Of a DNA stretch of 28,993 bases, positions 7,818 to 14,912 are shown piece after piece. Where the stretch lies: IMG/VR virus record IMGVR_UViG_3300025697_000110, positions 1 through 28,993 of that record; one strand, 5' to 3'. Positions within the stretch are counted from its first letter, which is position 1. Each line of letters opens with the position of its first letter. The DNA is from a virus. A program made the translations under genes and the position numbers. The notes under the pieces are model-generated. The model was not told the origin of the DNA. It made no database searches and was given only the letters and a program-made list of their open reading frames with translations.

Positions 7818-9125
7818 CTATGCCACAAAAACTTGATTACTGCTTTCTGAAGACCCATACCTAATTCCATCCATGGCATGGTCTCTAAATTTGACAGGCT
7901 CATCAAGGATATTACCATTTTTGTCCTGTCGCCATTTGTATCCTCGGAATTCCGTAACCACATTCGTGCTTCGTTTCGTTACGTGCATCTTCCGGCTTTT
8001 CACTCGGTTAATGCCTGAACTCACACTACCTTTGCCCTTTGCAACTGGGAATATGTTATACCCAGCCTGATATATTTCTTCGATCCGCTGAGGCTCTGCT
8101 GAGTCTGCCCTGATGGGTGCATCCTTGCTAACCCCAAGCAGAGCAAGTTTCTCAATAAGATCATTATTAGTAAGCTTAGTCTCATAAATCACTTCATCAA
8201 TATATAAGTCTTGATCACTGTCTGCTAAAGCAATCAGAGCAGTTGGATTGTTGTATCCAAAATCGAGTCCGTATTCAAGCGAATCGATTTTTTCCGGTAA
8301 ATCCTCAACTATGACCCAGTTAGTGTAGATGATATGCTCCGGCGATGCCCATTGACCAAGTGTATATATTTTGTAATACGTCTCATCCTGATTAATCAGA
8401 TCTTCAAGGGTATCGATGTAGTCCTGCTCAACAAACCTATTGTCCAAATACGTTGTATGCAAGACCGACAGATCACCTTCTATATTCTCAGTCAAAGGCT
8501 TCAAAAAACTGCTTTCATCGATAGGATTAAATGTAAAGAACAATTGATTCTTGTGGCCTGGATTTTTTCCTCTGCATCTCAAATTAAGCTGGGTATAATC
8601 GTTAAATGTAAACTCAGTCGCTTCTTCACCCCACACATAGTTTATACCCTCTATCGATTTTAACTTCTCTACATCGTCGAGAGAACAAAAAAAGAAGGTA
8701 TTGCCATTTATATCGAGGGTAAGGTCACTTTTATTTTTACCATGACCGATGGTGTACTCTGCAAGCATGTCTTGAAACAATAACCAACAGGATTTCTTGA
8801 GAGCAGGTAGGGTCTTCCTGACTATGAGGAATCTGAGACCGGATCTCTGAAGCGCCATGTCAAAAAGAAGGTGCTGGGCTACAGACCAGCTCTTACCGGA
8901 GGCTGCTGAACCGACTAATAAATTTTTTCTCGCTATCGTCTCCATCAGATAACGAAATTGCTTCTCATTTCGTGGAACTCTGTCCGGTAGAGCCTTGAAT
9001 TCCAACTCAGCAATGAGTTCGTTTAGTCTGCCGAGCAATTGGGGTTTTACTACGCTTGGAATGTCTAATAGCAAGAGATTACCCTCATGATTAAGTGAGG
9101 AGGACGTGGTTAATGACCGGCCCAA
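7818..9125 (-). CDS. terL: Terminase large subunit
   Basis: 435 residues from a TTG at 9125. The packaging ATPase is clear: Walker A LLVGSAASGKS near residue 75, a Walker B-like segment INYVWGEEATEF, and the coupling segment FFTFNPIDE. The C-terminal half carries the RNase H-like nuclease, with YGLDFGYNNPTAL and later acidic residues. It cuts and pumps concatemeric phage DNA into the prohead. The start is uncertain: no ATG lies in frame near the N-terminus, the TTG at 9125 lacks a good ribosome site, and a TTG at 9074 has GAGG eight bases upstream and would give 418 residues. It is in the same frame as the small subunit, separated by that gene's stop and 11 codons. Confidence 0.93.
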   Translation of the reverse strand: MGRSLTTSSSLNHEGNLLLLDIPSVVKPQLLGRLNELIAELEFKALPDRVPRNEKQFRYLMETIARKNLLVGSAASGKSWSVAQHLLFDMALQRSGLRFLIVRKTLPALKKSCWLLFQDMLAEYTIGHGKNKSDLTLDINGNTFFFCSLDDVEKLKSIEGINYVWGEEATEFTFNDYTQLNLRCRGKNPGHKNQLFFTFNPIDESSFLKPLTENIEGDLSVLHTTYLDNRFVEQDYIDTLEDLINQDETYYKIYTLGQWASPEHIIYTNWVIVEDLPEKIDSLEYGLDFGYNNPTALIALADSDQDLYIDEVIYETKLTNNDLIEKLALLGVSKDAPIRADSAEPQRIEEIYQAGYNIFPVAKGKGSVSSGINRVKSRKMHVTKRSTNVVTEFRGYKWRQDKNGNILDEPVKFRDHAMDGIRYGSSESSNQVFVA

Positions 9126-9158
9126 GCCATTAAGGGATGAGAGACCACGCCCTCCCGA

Positions 9159-9605
9159 TTAGAAATTATCTTCATCCGGTTCAGCAGGAGTCTCTTTATC
9201 CAGCGGAATAGAAATCTTCTCCGACTGAATAGAAACCTCTGTCTGATGCTCAACCTTCAGCTCCACTAAGCGCTCCATTGCTTCTTGAATCTTATCATCC
9301 AGATCCTTGATGGATATGTCGCTCCTGTTGACGTCAGTCTGACCAAGCCATTGCTTGCCTAAGAAAATCGCCATGGCTACATTCTTCATAGCCATACGGA
9401 ATTGAGCACGACGTAATGATACTCTTCCCATGCCCTTTTTCTCTGAAAACACTTCGGAGAATCCTCGATTGTCGTAATTTCGCTTAATCCAAGCTTCAAT
9501 GGTTTTGTCGGTGGTGCCGAACCAGTCGCAAACTTCCTGCTTAGTACATTGGATCTCGCACAGCTTTTCGAATTGTGTTTTATTAAAAGTACGTTGTTTT
9601 GGCAT
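9159..9605 (-). CDS. terS: Terminase small subunit-like DNA-binding protein
   Basis: 148 residues. The N-terminal helix-turn-helix (QFEKLCEIQCTKQEVCDWFG followed by TTDKTIEAW) and the downstream MAIFLGKQWLGQ segment match a common family of phage small terminase/regulatory proteins. The C-terminal third is acidic and helical, suited to oligomerisation. It recognises the packaging site and recruits TerL, encoded directly downstream. A ribosome site (GAGGTG) lies six bases before the ATG. The 675-bp non-coding block upstream is the natural place to look for a packaging site. Confidence 0.85.
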   Translation of the reverse strand: MPKQRTFNKTQFEKLCEIQCTKQEVCDWFGTTDKTIEAWIKRNYDNRGFSEVFSEKKGMGRVSLRRAQFRMAMKNVAMAIFLGKQWLGQTDVNRSDISIKDLDDKIQEAMERLVELKVEHQTEVSIQSEKISIPLDKETPAEPDEDNF

Positions 9606-9630
9606 TTTTCACCTCTGCGTTGAATAATAT

Positions 9631-9661
9631 CACGAATCCGAGGTGCGTGTAAATATTCGTG
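9631..9661. promoter_or_regulatory. Inverted repeat upstream of the small terminase gene
   Basis: CACGAAT (9631..9637) and ATTCGTG (9655..9661) form a 7-bp dyad around an 18-nt spacer, 26 bases upstream of the terS start. Position suggests an operator or mRNA leader hairpin for the leftward late genes. This is seen in sequence only; function is unknown. Confidence 0.45.
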
Positions 9662-9698
9662 GGATATTTTTTCGAACAGGCAGAATGATGTACAAGGG

Positions 9699-9718
9699 GT
9701 GAATGGAATTCCCTTCAC
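9699..9718. promoter_or_regulatory. Near-perfect 20-bp palindrome, candidate operator
   Basis: The sequence gtgaatggaattcccttcac reads the same on both strands except for one symmetric pair, with GAATTC at its centre. It lies about 95 bases upstream of terS in non-coding DNA, where a late-gene regulator could bind. Confidence 0.5.
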
Positions 9719-9771
9719 AAAAATGATACCAGAATCCTTTTACCCTTATTTACTGCTCGGCTCAGTTAAGC

Positions 9772-10219
9772 TATCTTATGAAAGTGCAATCTTCTTCTAT
9801 AAATAACCACTCCTTTCATAGCTTTATTTCAAAAAAATTTGAGATAATTATAGCTTAATTTGTGATATCATGATTTCTATACAACAAAGATCAATAAAGG
9901 TAATGAAGCTATATAGTTTGATTTACTCCCTTATCTTATAGATTATGTATTAGCTTAATTTTATAGTTATGAATTCCATGAAATATGATGACACCTATGT
10001 CTGCGGTTGTACAGAATTTATAGCTGGAAGATTAAGCTAAATTATAGACTATAAGATAATAGTTGCAATAAGCTATATAGCTTCTTTTAATTTGCAGATT
10101 CTGAGAGCTGCATACTCATAAGATATAATAAATTAAGCTATAATTATACAAAATTTTTTCGGGGTAGAGCTATGAAGAGGATGATTGAGAGTGTGAGAAG
10201 ATTGCACTTTCATAAGATA
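9772..10219. repeat. Giant interrupted inverted repeat (about 450 bp) in non-coding DNA
   Basis: The ends (9772..9795 and 10196..10219) are perfect 24-bp inverted repeats. Moving inwards, further matched blocks sit at mirrored positions: TTCATAGCT (9815..9823 with 10168..10176), AAAAAATTT (9832..9840 with 10151..10159), an 18-bp block (9844..9861 with 10130..10147), GAAGCTATATAG (9905..9916 with 10073..10084), TTATCTTATAG (9931..9941 with 10049..10059) and TTAGCTTAAT (9950..9959 with 10031..10040). The two coordinates of each pair sum to 19989-19991, so spacing is almost perfectly kept while the sequence between blocks has diverged. AAGCTATATAGCTT at 10070..10083 is itself a perfect palindrome. 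No gene is visible in 9606..10280. Possible roles are replication origin, packaging or partition site, or a decayed duplicated control region. Confidence 0.85.
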
Positions 10220-10253
10220 TGTTAATTTGCTCGGCTTGTATAAAGGAGTGGAT

Positions 10254-10272
10254 GGGCACTCTGGAGGTGCCC
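10254..10272 (-). terminator. GC-rich hairpin just after the 131-residue gene
   Basis: GGGCAC (10254..10259) pairs with GTGCCC (10267..10272) around a seven-base loop, nine bases downstream of the minus-strand stop codon at 10281. There is no U-run after it, so it would be a weak or protein-dependent terminator. Confidence 0.35.
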
Positions 10273-10280
10273 GATTTCTC

Positions 10281-10676
10281 CTATAGTGCCGTTCGGAAGA
10301 CTATCCATTCTGTAACATCTATTTTTTCTTCTCTCAGGGATTTTCTTACTGACGAAGCCAGTTCTTCCGGGCAATCTACTTCTCCTTCTATTATCAATTC
10401 TTTGACGATAGATTCAGGAGTGAGGTTCAGTATAGTGTCCATGAGGATCACTTCTATCGTCTGTGCGTGATAATGTAGAGTTTGAATTGTTAGATCAGTT
10501 AATCTGGACTCACTTATTGTCTTAGCTGCGCCATATGCTGACATTCCTTTTTCGAGGATTAGGTGGTAGATCTGATTGAATTCATATCTCATATTACCTC
10601 CAAGGTCAGCCATTTTTAATGTCTTACCTACAATGTCATCCTCATTAGCCTCAATCGCTTTTTGCAATACCTTCAT
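10281..10676 (-). CDS. HTH-like repeat protein, third copy of the repeat
   Basis: 131 residues starting MKVLQKAIEANEDD, overlapping the end of the 229-residue gene by 26 bases, with GAGGAG inside that gene as ribosome site; the two are probably translationally coupled. Residues about 30-131 form one copy of a ~100-residue unit also found twice in the upstream neighbour: MSAYGAAKTISESRLTDL, then TLHYHAQTI, then GEVDCPEEL, ending in a short hydrophobic strand. The GAAK...TL.YHA segment has the pattern of a helix-turn-helix, so DNA binding is plausible but inferred. I do not recognise a named family. It is encoded next to the giant inverted repeat. Confidence 0.75.
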   Translation of the reverse strand: MKVLQKAIEANEDDIVGKTLKMADLGGNMRYEFNQIYHLILEKGMSAYGAAKTISESRLTDLTIQTLHYHAQTIEVILMDTILNLTPESIVKELIIEGEVDCPEELASSVRKSLREEKIDVTEWIVFRTAL

Positions 10677-11340
10677 TTTGTTTCTCCTCTTCCTTGCTGA
10701 ACGAGACGAATTTTAGCACCTGGACTTTATATTTTCTTATTAATTTCTCAAGGTTGCGCATTGATTTGCTTGGGCATTCAACTCTACCGAATGATATGAG
10801 CTTAATGAACAAATTCTCAGGGACATCCCTCCCTGATTCTCTCAATATCTTTTCAGCGCATCCTTTCAGTGATGAGAAACTTACATCTGTCAGACCAGAG
10901 TCTTCCACAGCTTCAGCTGCTTCATCTGCTGTTTTTCCAAATTTTACGATCTGATGATGAAGCCTACGTTGATTGATGTTCATGGTCTTATTAGCTTCTC
11001 CAAACAGTTCCTCCTCTAATTTAGTATTTTTATCCGGCGTATGTTCATATATTACCTGACGTTTTACGCAGACATTATTAGCTCTAAATAATTTCTCATA
11101 TTCAGGGACTTCTCTTTGTGAGCAGTCTATCGTCCCTCCCCATTCCATGAATCCAACAAAGTTATGTTTAATATGTGCCAACCCTTTTTCTGTTATCATT
11201 TCCTCCATAATCTTCTTCGCGTGATATCTCAGAGTTGTATTACCAAGTTCAGAGAGACCTAAGTCCTTGACTGCTTTTGCTGCACCATAAGCTGTTTTTT
11301 TCAGCTCAACTATTTGCCGACGTAGTTCATCTTTGTACAT
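10651..11340 (-). CDS. Protein with two tandem HTH-like repeats
   Basis: 229 residues. Unit 1 (about 1-100) has AYGAAKAVKDLGLSEL, TLRYHAKKI, GTIDCS and VKRQVIYEHT. Unit 2 (about 115-220) has TADEAAEAVEDSGLTDV, SLKGCAEKI, GRVECPS and VQVLKFVSFSKEE. The downstream gene carries a third unit, so the pair encodes three copies of one domain, evidently by duplication. Each copy pairs an alanine-rich helix-turn-helix-like half with a C-P/C-S turn and closing strand. An AAAGGA lies nine bases before the ATG. Position, near the divergent control region and transcribed towards the terminase genes, suggests a regulator of late genes or a protein that binds the adjacent inverted repeat; this is inference. 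Confidence 0.75.
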   Translation of the reverse strand: MYKDELRRQIVELKKTAYGAAKAVKDLGLSELGNTTLRYHAKKIMEEMITEKGLAHIKHNFVGFMEWGGTIDCSQREVPEYEKLFRANNVCVKRQVIYEHTPDKNTKLEEELFGEANKTMNINQRRLHHQIVKFGKTADEAAEAVEDSGLTDVSFSSLKGCAEKILRESGRDVPENLFIKLISFGRVECPSKSMRNLEKLIRKYKVQVLKFVSFSKEEEKQNEGIAKSD

Positions 11341-11362
11341 TATATGATTCCTTTCTCTTTTG

Positions 11363-11515
11363 CTAATTCCTCTGGGATGAGAAACCTGTAGTCTTGTTCA
11401 TTTCTAAGACTCTACTCTTCGGTAGACTTATCGTCTCAACGCCATCGAAGACCACATATGAATATTTTGATTTGCTCTTTAGCTCTCCGTAGAAGTCGAT
11501 ATTCGCTTCCTCCAT
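11363..11515 (-). CDS. 50-residue leader protein, function unknown
   Basis: M-E-E-A-N-I-D-F-Y-G... ending ...TTGFSSQRN. It has one of the best ribosome sites in the window, AAAGGAGGTGATG, just before the ATG at 11515. The middle, YSYVVFDGVETISLP, is beta-like. It is the first gene of the leftward transcript, with a candidate promoter about 30 bases upstream, and its stop lies 22 bases before the next gene. A short first gene near a divergent control region is often a regulator, but no family is recognised. Confidence 0.7.
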   Translation of the reverse strand: MEEANIDFYGELKSKSKYSYVVFDGVETISLPKSRVLEMNKTTGFSSQRN

Positions 11516-11544
11516 TTTCATCACCTCCTTTCAAGGTCCAGATT

Positions 11545-11573
11545 GTGATATCATACCCCAACTCACTTGTAAA
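11545..11573 (-). promoter_or_regulatory. Candidate leftward promoter
   Basis: On the minus strand TTTACA (11573..11568) is followed after 17 bases by TATCAC (11550..11545), a fair sigma-70-like pair, with the leader gene starting about 30 bases on. The -10 overlaps a TGATATCA palindrome. TTTACAAGTGAG here is identical to the start of the motif at 19988, so the site may also be an operator. Confidence 0.45.
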
Positions 11574-11743
11574 CTAATTTACGGGGGTTTCTTGTGAATT
11601 GTGTCTGCCTGCACGATGAAAATCTTAACTAATCAAAAATCCTCTTATGTCTGCCTGCACGATGAAAATCTTAACTAATCAAAAATTTGGCCAAGGAAAG
11701 CCATGCCTGCCTACCTATAAACTAATTTGCGAAAGTTTCTGGT
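11566..11743. repeat. Repeat-rich divergent control region: 46-bp period tandem pair with flanking repeats
   Basis: An identical 39-base sequence occurs at 11602..11640 and 11648..11686 (period 46), starting tgtctgcctgcacgatg. On either side is a ~27-base imperfect repeat, taaactaattt followed by a gtttct segment, near 11569..11595 and 11718..11742. The outer repeats contain an AAAC...GTTT dyad; the right copy is AAACT...AGTTT. The region separates the leftward and rightward gene arms, so these are probably regulator binding sites. A weak rightward promoter (TTGCGA at 11727, TATATT at 11748, spacing 15) lies beside the right copy. Confidence 0.8.
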
Positions 11744-11789
11744 AAAATATATTTAAAGTTTGTACGAATATGAAAGGAATGACTTCGCT

Positions 11790-12443
11790 ATGACTAAAAT
11801 CCAAAAAATCGTAGGAATTGACCCTGGAAAGACAGTGGGCCTTTGCCTTTATAAAAATGATGAATTCATCAAAGGACAAGAGGCTTCGACCGTTGAAGAG
11901 GTCATTCACTTCATCAAGATAAATGAGCCAGATCACGTGGTGGTGGAAGATTTTATTATTAGCTCTCGGCCTTCATGTGCGAAAATCCCCACAGAGCAGA
12001 TTGGAGCAATTAAATATTTTTGTAAAAGGGAAATGATCCCGTTGACCATGCAGCTGCCGTCAGCTCTTGCTTTCGGCAGCTCAAGAGTCAAAGGAATTCA
12101 TAAGAGCGCACATATTAAGTCAGCTTGTAGCCATGTTATATATCATATTTATAAGCAGAAACAACAGCAGCAGCAGCAGCGACATTCGTGCAACTCAAAG
12201 AACAGGAGTGCTCAGTCTAACAATAAACCCGAAGTTGCTGGAGTACATTGGGATAGAAGTTATCAAAGATGGAGAGCACAGATTAACGTAGCAGGTAAAA
12301 GAAAACATCTTGGTAGGTTCATTGAATTCATCGATGCAGTTAAAGCACGTTGGGAAGCTGAAAAAAAGTATGGATATCCAGATCGTAGTCCAGCATTTAA
12401 CTATTTGCAAAAGCTTAAAGAAGCATCACGAGAGGAAGATTGA
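11790..12443 (+). CDS. RuvC-like resolvase fused to the AP2 tail of an HNH homing endonuclease
   Basis: 217 residues from the ATG at 11790 (AAAGGA upstream; an in-frame TTG at 11760 has no ribosome site). Residues 1-122 are an RNase H-fold, RuvC-like domain: IVGIDPGKTVGLCLY with D11, then VVVEDFI with E53. In phage relatives a final H-x-x-D-A-x-x-H motif supplies another catalytic Asp; here the matching segment reads HIKSACSH, with Ser in that place. A CAG-coded glutamine run (Q125-Q130) follows. Residues 131-210 (RHSCNSKN...SNNK...GVHWDRSYQRW...FNYLQK) closely match the C-terminus of the HNH endonuclease at 19430..19975, beginning inside its HNH finger. The result looks like a scar of endonuclease invasion. 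Resolvase activity is doubtful; DNA binding by the AP2 part is plausible. Confidence 0.85.
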   Translation: MTKIQKIVGIDPGKTVGLCLYKNDEFIKGQEASTVEEVIHFIKINEPDHVVVEDFIISSRPSCAKIPTEQIGAIKYFCKREMIPLTMQLPSALAFGSSRVKGIHKSAHIKSACSHVIYHIYKQKQQQQQQRHSCNSKNRSAQSNNKPEVAGVHWDRSYQRWRAQINVAGKRKHLGRFIEFIDAVKARWEAEKKYGYPDRSPAFNYLQKLKEASREED

Positions 12444-12448
12444 TATAT

Positions 12449-12653
12449 GGGGAGGTAGCTCAATTAGGTAGAGCGTTCTGTCGCTAACTGCAAGGAAACG
12501 GTGTTTGGATGGCCATTCGGCACCCTGAAATTGCATGAGGTGTAAAAAGGAGAGTTTTGGAGTAGCGGCTTGCTGTGTTCCGGAATACGCAACCTGCAAA
12601 ACATTACTCTTTCGCAGAGAGGCTGTAGGTTCAATTCCCACCCTTCCCAGCCA
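12449..12653 (+). tRNA. Interrupted tRNA-like gene, identity uncertain
   Basis: The 5' half has acceptor GGGGAGG (12449..12455), TA, a D-arm GCTC...GAGC (58-61, 71-74 of 12400s) and the 5' anticodon strand TTCTG (12476..12480). The 3' half has CAGAG (12615..12619), a five-base variable loop, a T-arm GTAGG-TTCAATT-CCCAC (12625..12641, one A-C mismatch) and acceptor CCTTCCC (12642..12648). Acceptor and anticodon strands pair fully across the halves with one G-T wobble each. About 125-135 bases separate them in the anticodon arm, including a strong hairpin near 12568..12593. The 5' half continues TCGCTAA, which would be a loop with C at position 33. A one-base misfit precedes CCA. It could be a tRNA with a small intron or a broken tRNA. 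Confidence 0.55.
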
Positions 12654-12666
12654 TATCAAGGAGATT

Positions 12667-12852
12667 ATGACAATGAATATGAATGACCTTTTTAATATGC
12701 TTACAAATTTTAAGATAAAGATACGGACTGATAAACTGACTCCTGTCGATATCAGCAATATGACTCTCATCATTGCACATGGATCACGGATAATGTCTGA
12801 GATTGATAAAATTGAGATCGTAGATGGGAGAGTAAAGATTCACGTACATTAA
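12667..12852 (+). CDS. Small acidic/basic protein of 61 residues, unknown
   Basis: Starts MTMNMNDLF with AAGGAG just upstream; the second ATG (12673) has better spacing. The sequence alternates beta-like and helical stretches (FKIKIRTDKLTPVDI; IDKIEIVDGRVKIHV). It immediately follows the tRNA-like gene. No family is recognised; similar ~60-residue proteins are common in phage early regions. Confidence 0.6.
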   Translation: MTMNMNDLFNMLTNFKIKIRTDKLTPVDISNMTLIIAHGSRIMSEIDKIEIVDGRVKIHVH

Positions 12853-12860
12853 GGAGGCAT

Positions 12861-13097
12861 ATGTTATTGAACAACTTTATGAAGAGGGTAAAGCAGTTAA
12901 AGATTGTAACTTATCTCAGAGTCTATCACCACTATTTGCTCCATGCCGGGGAAGAAGGGCATGGAAGACTCTCTTATTCTGAAGGTAGATATTTTCTCAA
13001 TAAGCTCTATATACCCCTTAGGAATTTTAAATTCGGTTGTATCTGTGGTTATGGAGATCAATTTCCCTGGAGTAAATCTAATGACGAAAAACGCTGA
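12861..13097 (+). CDS. Doubtful 78-residue reading frame
   Basis: AAGGAGG lies only three bases before the ATG. The composition (many Y, H, R and C) is unconvincing. In the frame two bases on, codons from 12864 read VIEQLYEEGKAVKDCNLSQ, a much more protein-like start, but that frame has no usual start codon and stops at about 12982. Either this is a broken or frameshifted gene, or only a leader. It overlaps the zinc protein that follows by 17 bases. Confidence 0.25.
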   Translation: MLLNNFMKRVKQLKIVTYLRVYHHYLLHAGEEGHGRLSYSEGRYFLNKLYIPLRNFKFGCICGYGDQFPWSKSNDEKR

Positions 13098-13398
13098 TTA
13101 TCGTAAGTTAAATGATAGGACTCTCAATAGCTCCACTTATCATAAGAAGGATGGGACTAAGGTCAGAGCAAAGCTCAAAGAGGCTGCCAGGAAAAAGATA
13201 AAGTGGGAGGGAGCTTTTTTGTGCGGAGACTGTGGGTTGGATACAGCAACCAGTGAGGATTATTATGTGGTGAATGCTGTACTCTGGAACACGTATGGTA
13301 ATGGAAGAGGAGTGCTATGCCGTGCTTGTCTCTCAGCAAGGGTAGGAAGGCCACTTGAGAAGGATGATTTTGTTGATTGTATCTGGAATAAAGATTAA
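13081..13398 (+). CDS. Zinc-binding protein with C-x-x-C pairs
   Basis: 105 residues starting MTKNADYRK, with GGAG eight bases before the ATG; longer in-frame starts have no ribosome site and a poor N-terminus. Near residues 49-52 is CGDCG, then DYYVVNAVLWNTYG, then LCRACLSARVGRPLEKDDF. The CxxC...W...CxxCLxxRxGRxLxxxDF pattern recurs in small proteins of phages and bacteria of unknown role, probably a zinc ribbon. The stop overlaps the start of the SNF2 helicase gene by one base, implying co-translation. Confidence 0.8.
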   Translation: MTKNADYRKLNDRTLNSSTYHKKDGTKVRAKLKEAARKKIKWEGAFLCGDCGLDTATSEDYYVVNAVLWNTYGNGRGVLCRACLSARVGRPLEKDDFVDCIWNKD

Positions 13399-14912
13399 TG
13401 TCACACCTAACCCTACGTAAGCATCGTATGATTACCAACAATACGCCCTTTCATTTTGATCTTCAGGCTTATTATAATCGAAAAAAGAAGACTTATTCGT
13501 TTCCTGTCTGTGGAGATATTGTTCGGCGCATTAAGCCCGTCACTCTGTCAGATGAGCTAAAATCACGATTCTCTCAAATTTCTGAGAAACAAGGCCTGTT
13601 AGCTGAAGCCAAATATGACCAAGCAGCTAAAGATGACCGTCTATTTGACTATCAGAAGTCCGGGGTAGCATGGCTCAAGGTCATTAAAAAAGGCATCCTC
13701 GCTGACGATCAGGGAGCTGGAAAGACCGTGACCTCATTAGCTGCTGCAAAGGAAATTAATCCTTCCAGCGTCTTAGTCATATGTTCCAAAACAAAGCGGA
13801 GTGAGTGGATTAATGAAATTCTTACATGGACAGGGGAAGAAGGGTATCTCCTCGAAAAATCAACTCCGGATGACTGGACCGGTTATATGGTCACCAATTA
13901 TGCTCAGGCTATAATCCAAATTCCACAAGCTGATCTGGTCATAATTGATGAGGCGCACATTATTCGGAATAGAAAAACTCAATTATTCAAAGGACTCCGG
14001 AAGATAGCCAAGAGAGCCGAGTACGTTTTCCTGCTCACGGCATCTCCTACGGTTAATGCGATCTCTGACTTTTGGCCTTTGCTCTGCATATGTGACGAGG
14101 AGCGATTTAAATCATACTGGGGATTTGCCTTCCGGTTTTGTGAAATTCTCATGGAAGAGATGGGAATGAAAGTTATGAATACTAAGCCGGATGAAGAGGA
14201 AAATCTTAGGAATCTACTTAACCAGTATGTCTTATCAAGGGAAAGCACTGAGGACCTGCCAGAGCCTGAATGGGTCCAGATTGATTATGTTCTTTCTTCA
14301 ACTCAGCGAGATCTATATGATCAAATGGATAAGACGATGGAGGCGACGTATCTCTCTGAGGATTGTTTAGCACTCACCTCACTATCTCAGATAACTCGTC
14401 TGAGGCAGATTGCATTACACCCGGCGCTTGTCTTCAAGGAATATTTTGGCAAAAGCAAGCTTCACCTATTACCTGAATACTTAGAGGAGTGGGAGGGGCA
14501 AACCCTCATATTTTCGCAATACGCCAAGCTTGCTATGATGACGTCGGATTATCTAAATCGTTATGGAATATCATCCGTTTATCTCACGAGCAAGCTCACA
14601 GATAAAGTTAAGGCTGAGACTCTCTCCCGATTTAAGAAGGGAGAATTTCAGGTCCTTGCACTTACTTATAAGCTCGGAGGAGAAGGGTTGAATTTAATGA
14701 ATGCATCGCAGGTGATATTCTTGGAATATGCCTGGAACCCGGCAAGCATAAGACATGCCTATAAGCGTGTGTTAAGGCATGGTCAAACCAGTGACTGGAT
14801 CAGATTCGTGATAATACACGCTGTCGATACCGTCGAGGATTTCATACGTGACATCCTCCGAGAAAAGAGCGCAGTTACATTAGATAAACTTCTGGAGAGA
14901 AAAAATGATTAA
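13398..14912 (+). CDS. SNF2-type DNA helicase/translocase
   Basis: 504 residues with the compact two-RecA-domain architecture of phage SNF2 proteins. Motifs: FDYQKSGVAWL (Q-like, ~83), ADDQGAGKT (Walker A, 102-110), VIIDEAH (motif II, 181-187), LLTASP (motif III, ~212), QTLIFSQYAKLA (motif IV), GGEGLNLMNASQVIFLE (motif V) and AYKRVLRHGQT (motif VI). It probably remodels or translocates on DNA during replication or recombination. The start overlaps the zinc protein's stop (TAATG). A second in-frame Met lies at residue 11. The next gene overlaps its end by eight bases. Confidence 0.93.
   Translation: MSHLTLRKHRMITNNTPFHFDLQAYYNRKKKTYSFPVCGDIVRRIKPVTLSDELKSRFSQISEKQGLLAEAKYDQAAKDDRLFDYQKSGVAWLKVIKKGILADDQGAGKTVTSLAAAKEINPSSVLVICSKTKRSEWINEILTWTGEEGYLLEKSTPDDWTGYMVTNYAQAIIQIPQADLVIIDEAHIIRNRKTQLFKGLRKIAKRAEYVFLLTASPTVNAISDFWPLLCICDEERFKSYWGFAFRFCEILMEEMGMKVMNTKPDEEENLRNLLNQYVLSRESTEDLPEPEWVQIDYVLSSTQRDLYDQMDKTMEATYLSEDCLALTSLSQITRLRQIALHPALVFKEYFGKSKLHLLPEYLEEWEGQTLIFSQYAKLAMMTSDYLNRYGISSVYLTSKLTDKVKAETLSRFKKGEFQVLALTYKLGGEGLNLMNASQVIFLEYAWNPASIRHAYKRVLRHGQTSDWIRFVIIHAVDTVEDFIRDILREKSAVTLDKLLERKND

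Noticed and set aside
9772-10219. Miniature inverted-repeat transposon
   Set aside because: The 24-bp ends fit, but no adjacent target duplication is seen and the conserved internal blocks at fixed spacing are not expected of such an element.
10219-10470. Plus-strand frame of 83 codons
   Set aside because: Entirely opposite the HTH-repeat gene, which has the better start and paralogues.
12449-12653. Group I intron in the tRNA-like gene
   Set aside because: The insert is only ~130 bases, lacks recognisable P/Q/R/S core sequences, and no 5' exon ending in U gives a normal anticodon loop; left as an unknown insertion.
12930-13080. Protein-like minus-strand frame under the doubtful 78-residue frame
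   Set aside because: It has no ATG/GTG start or ribosome site and lies against the direction of all neighbours.
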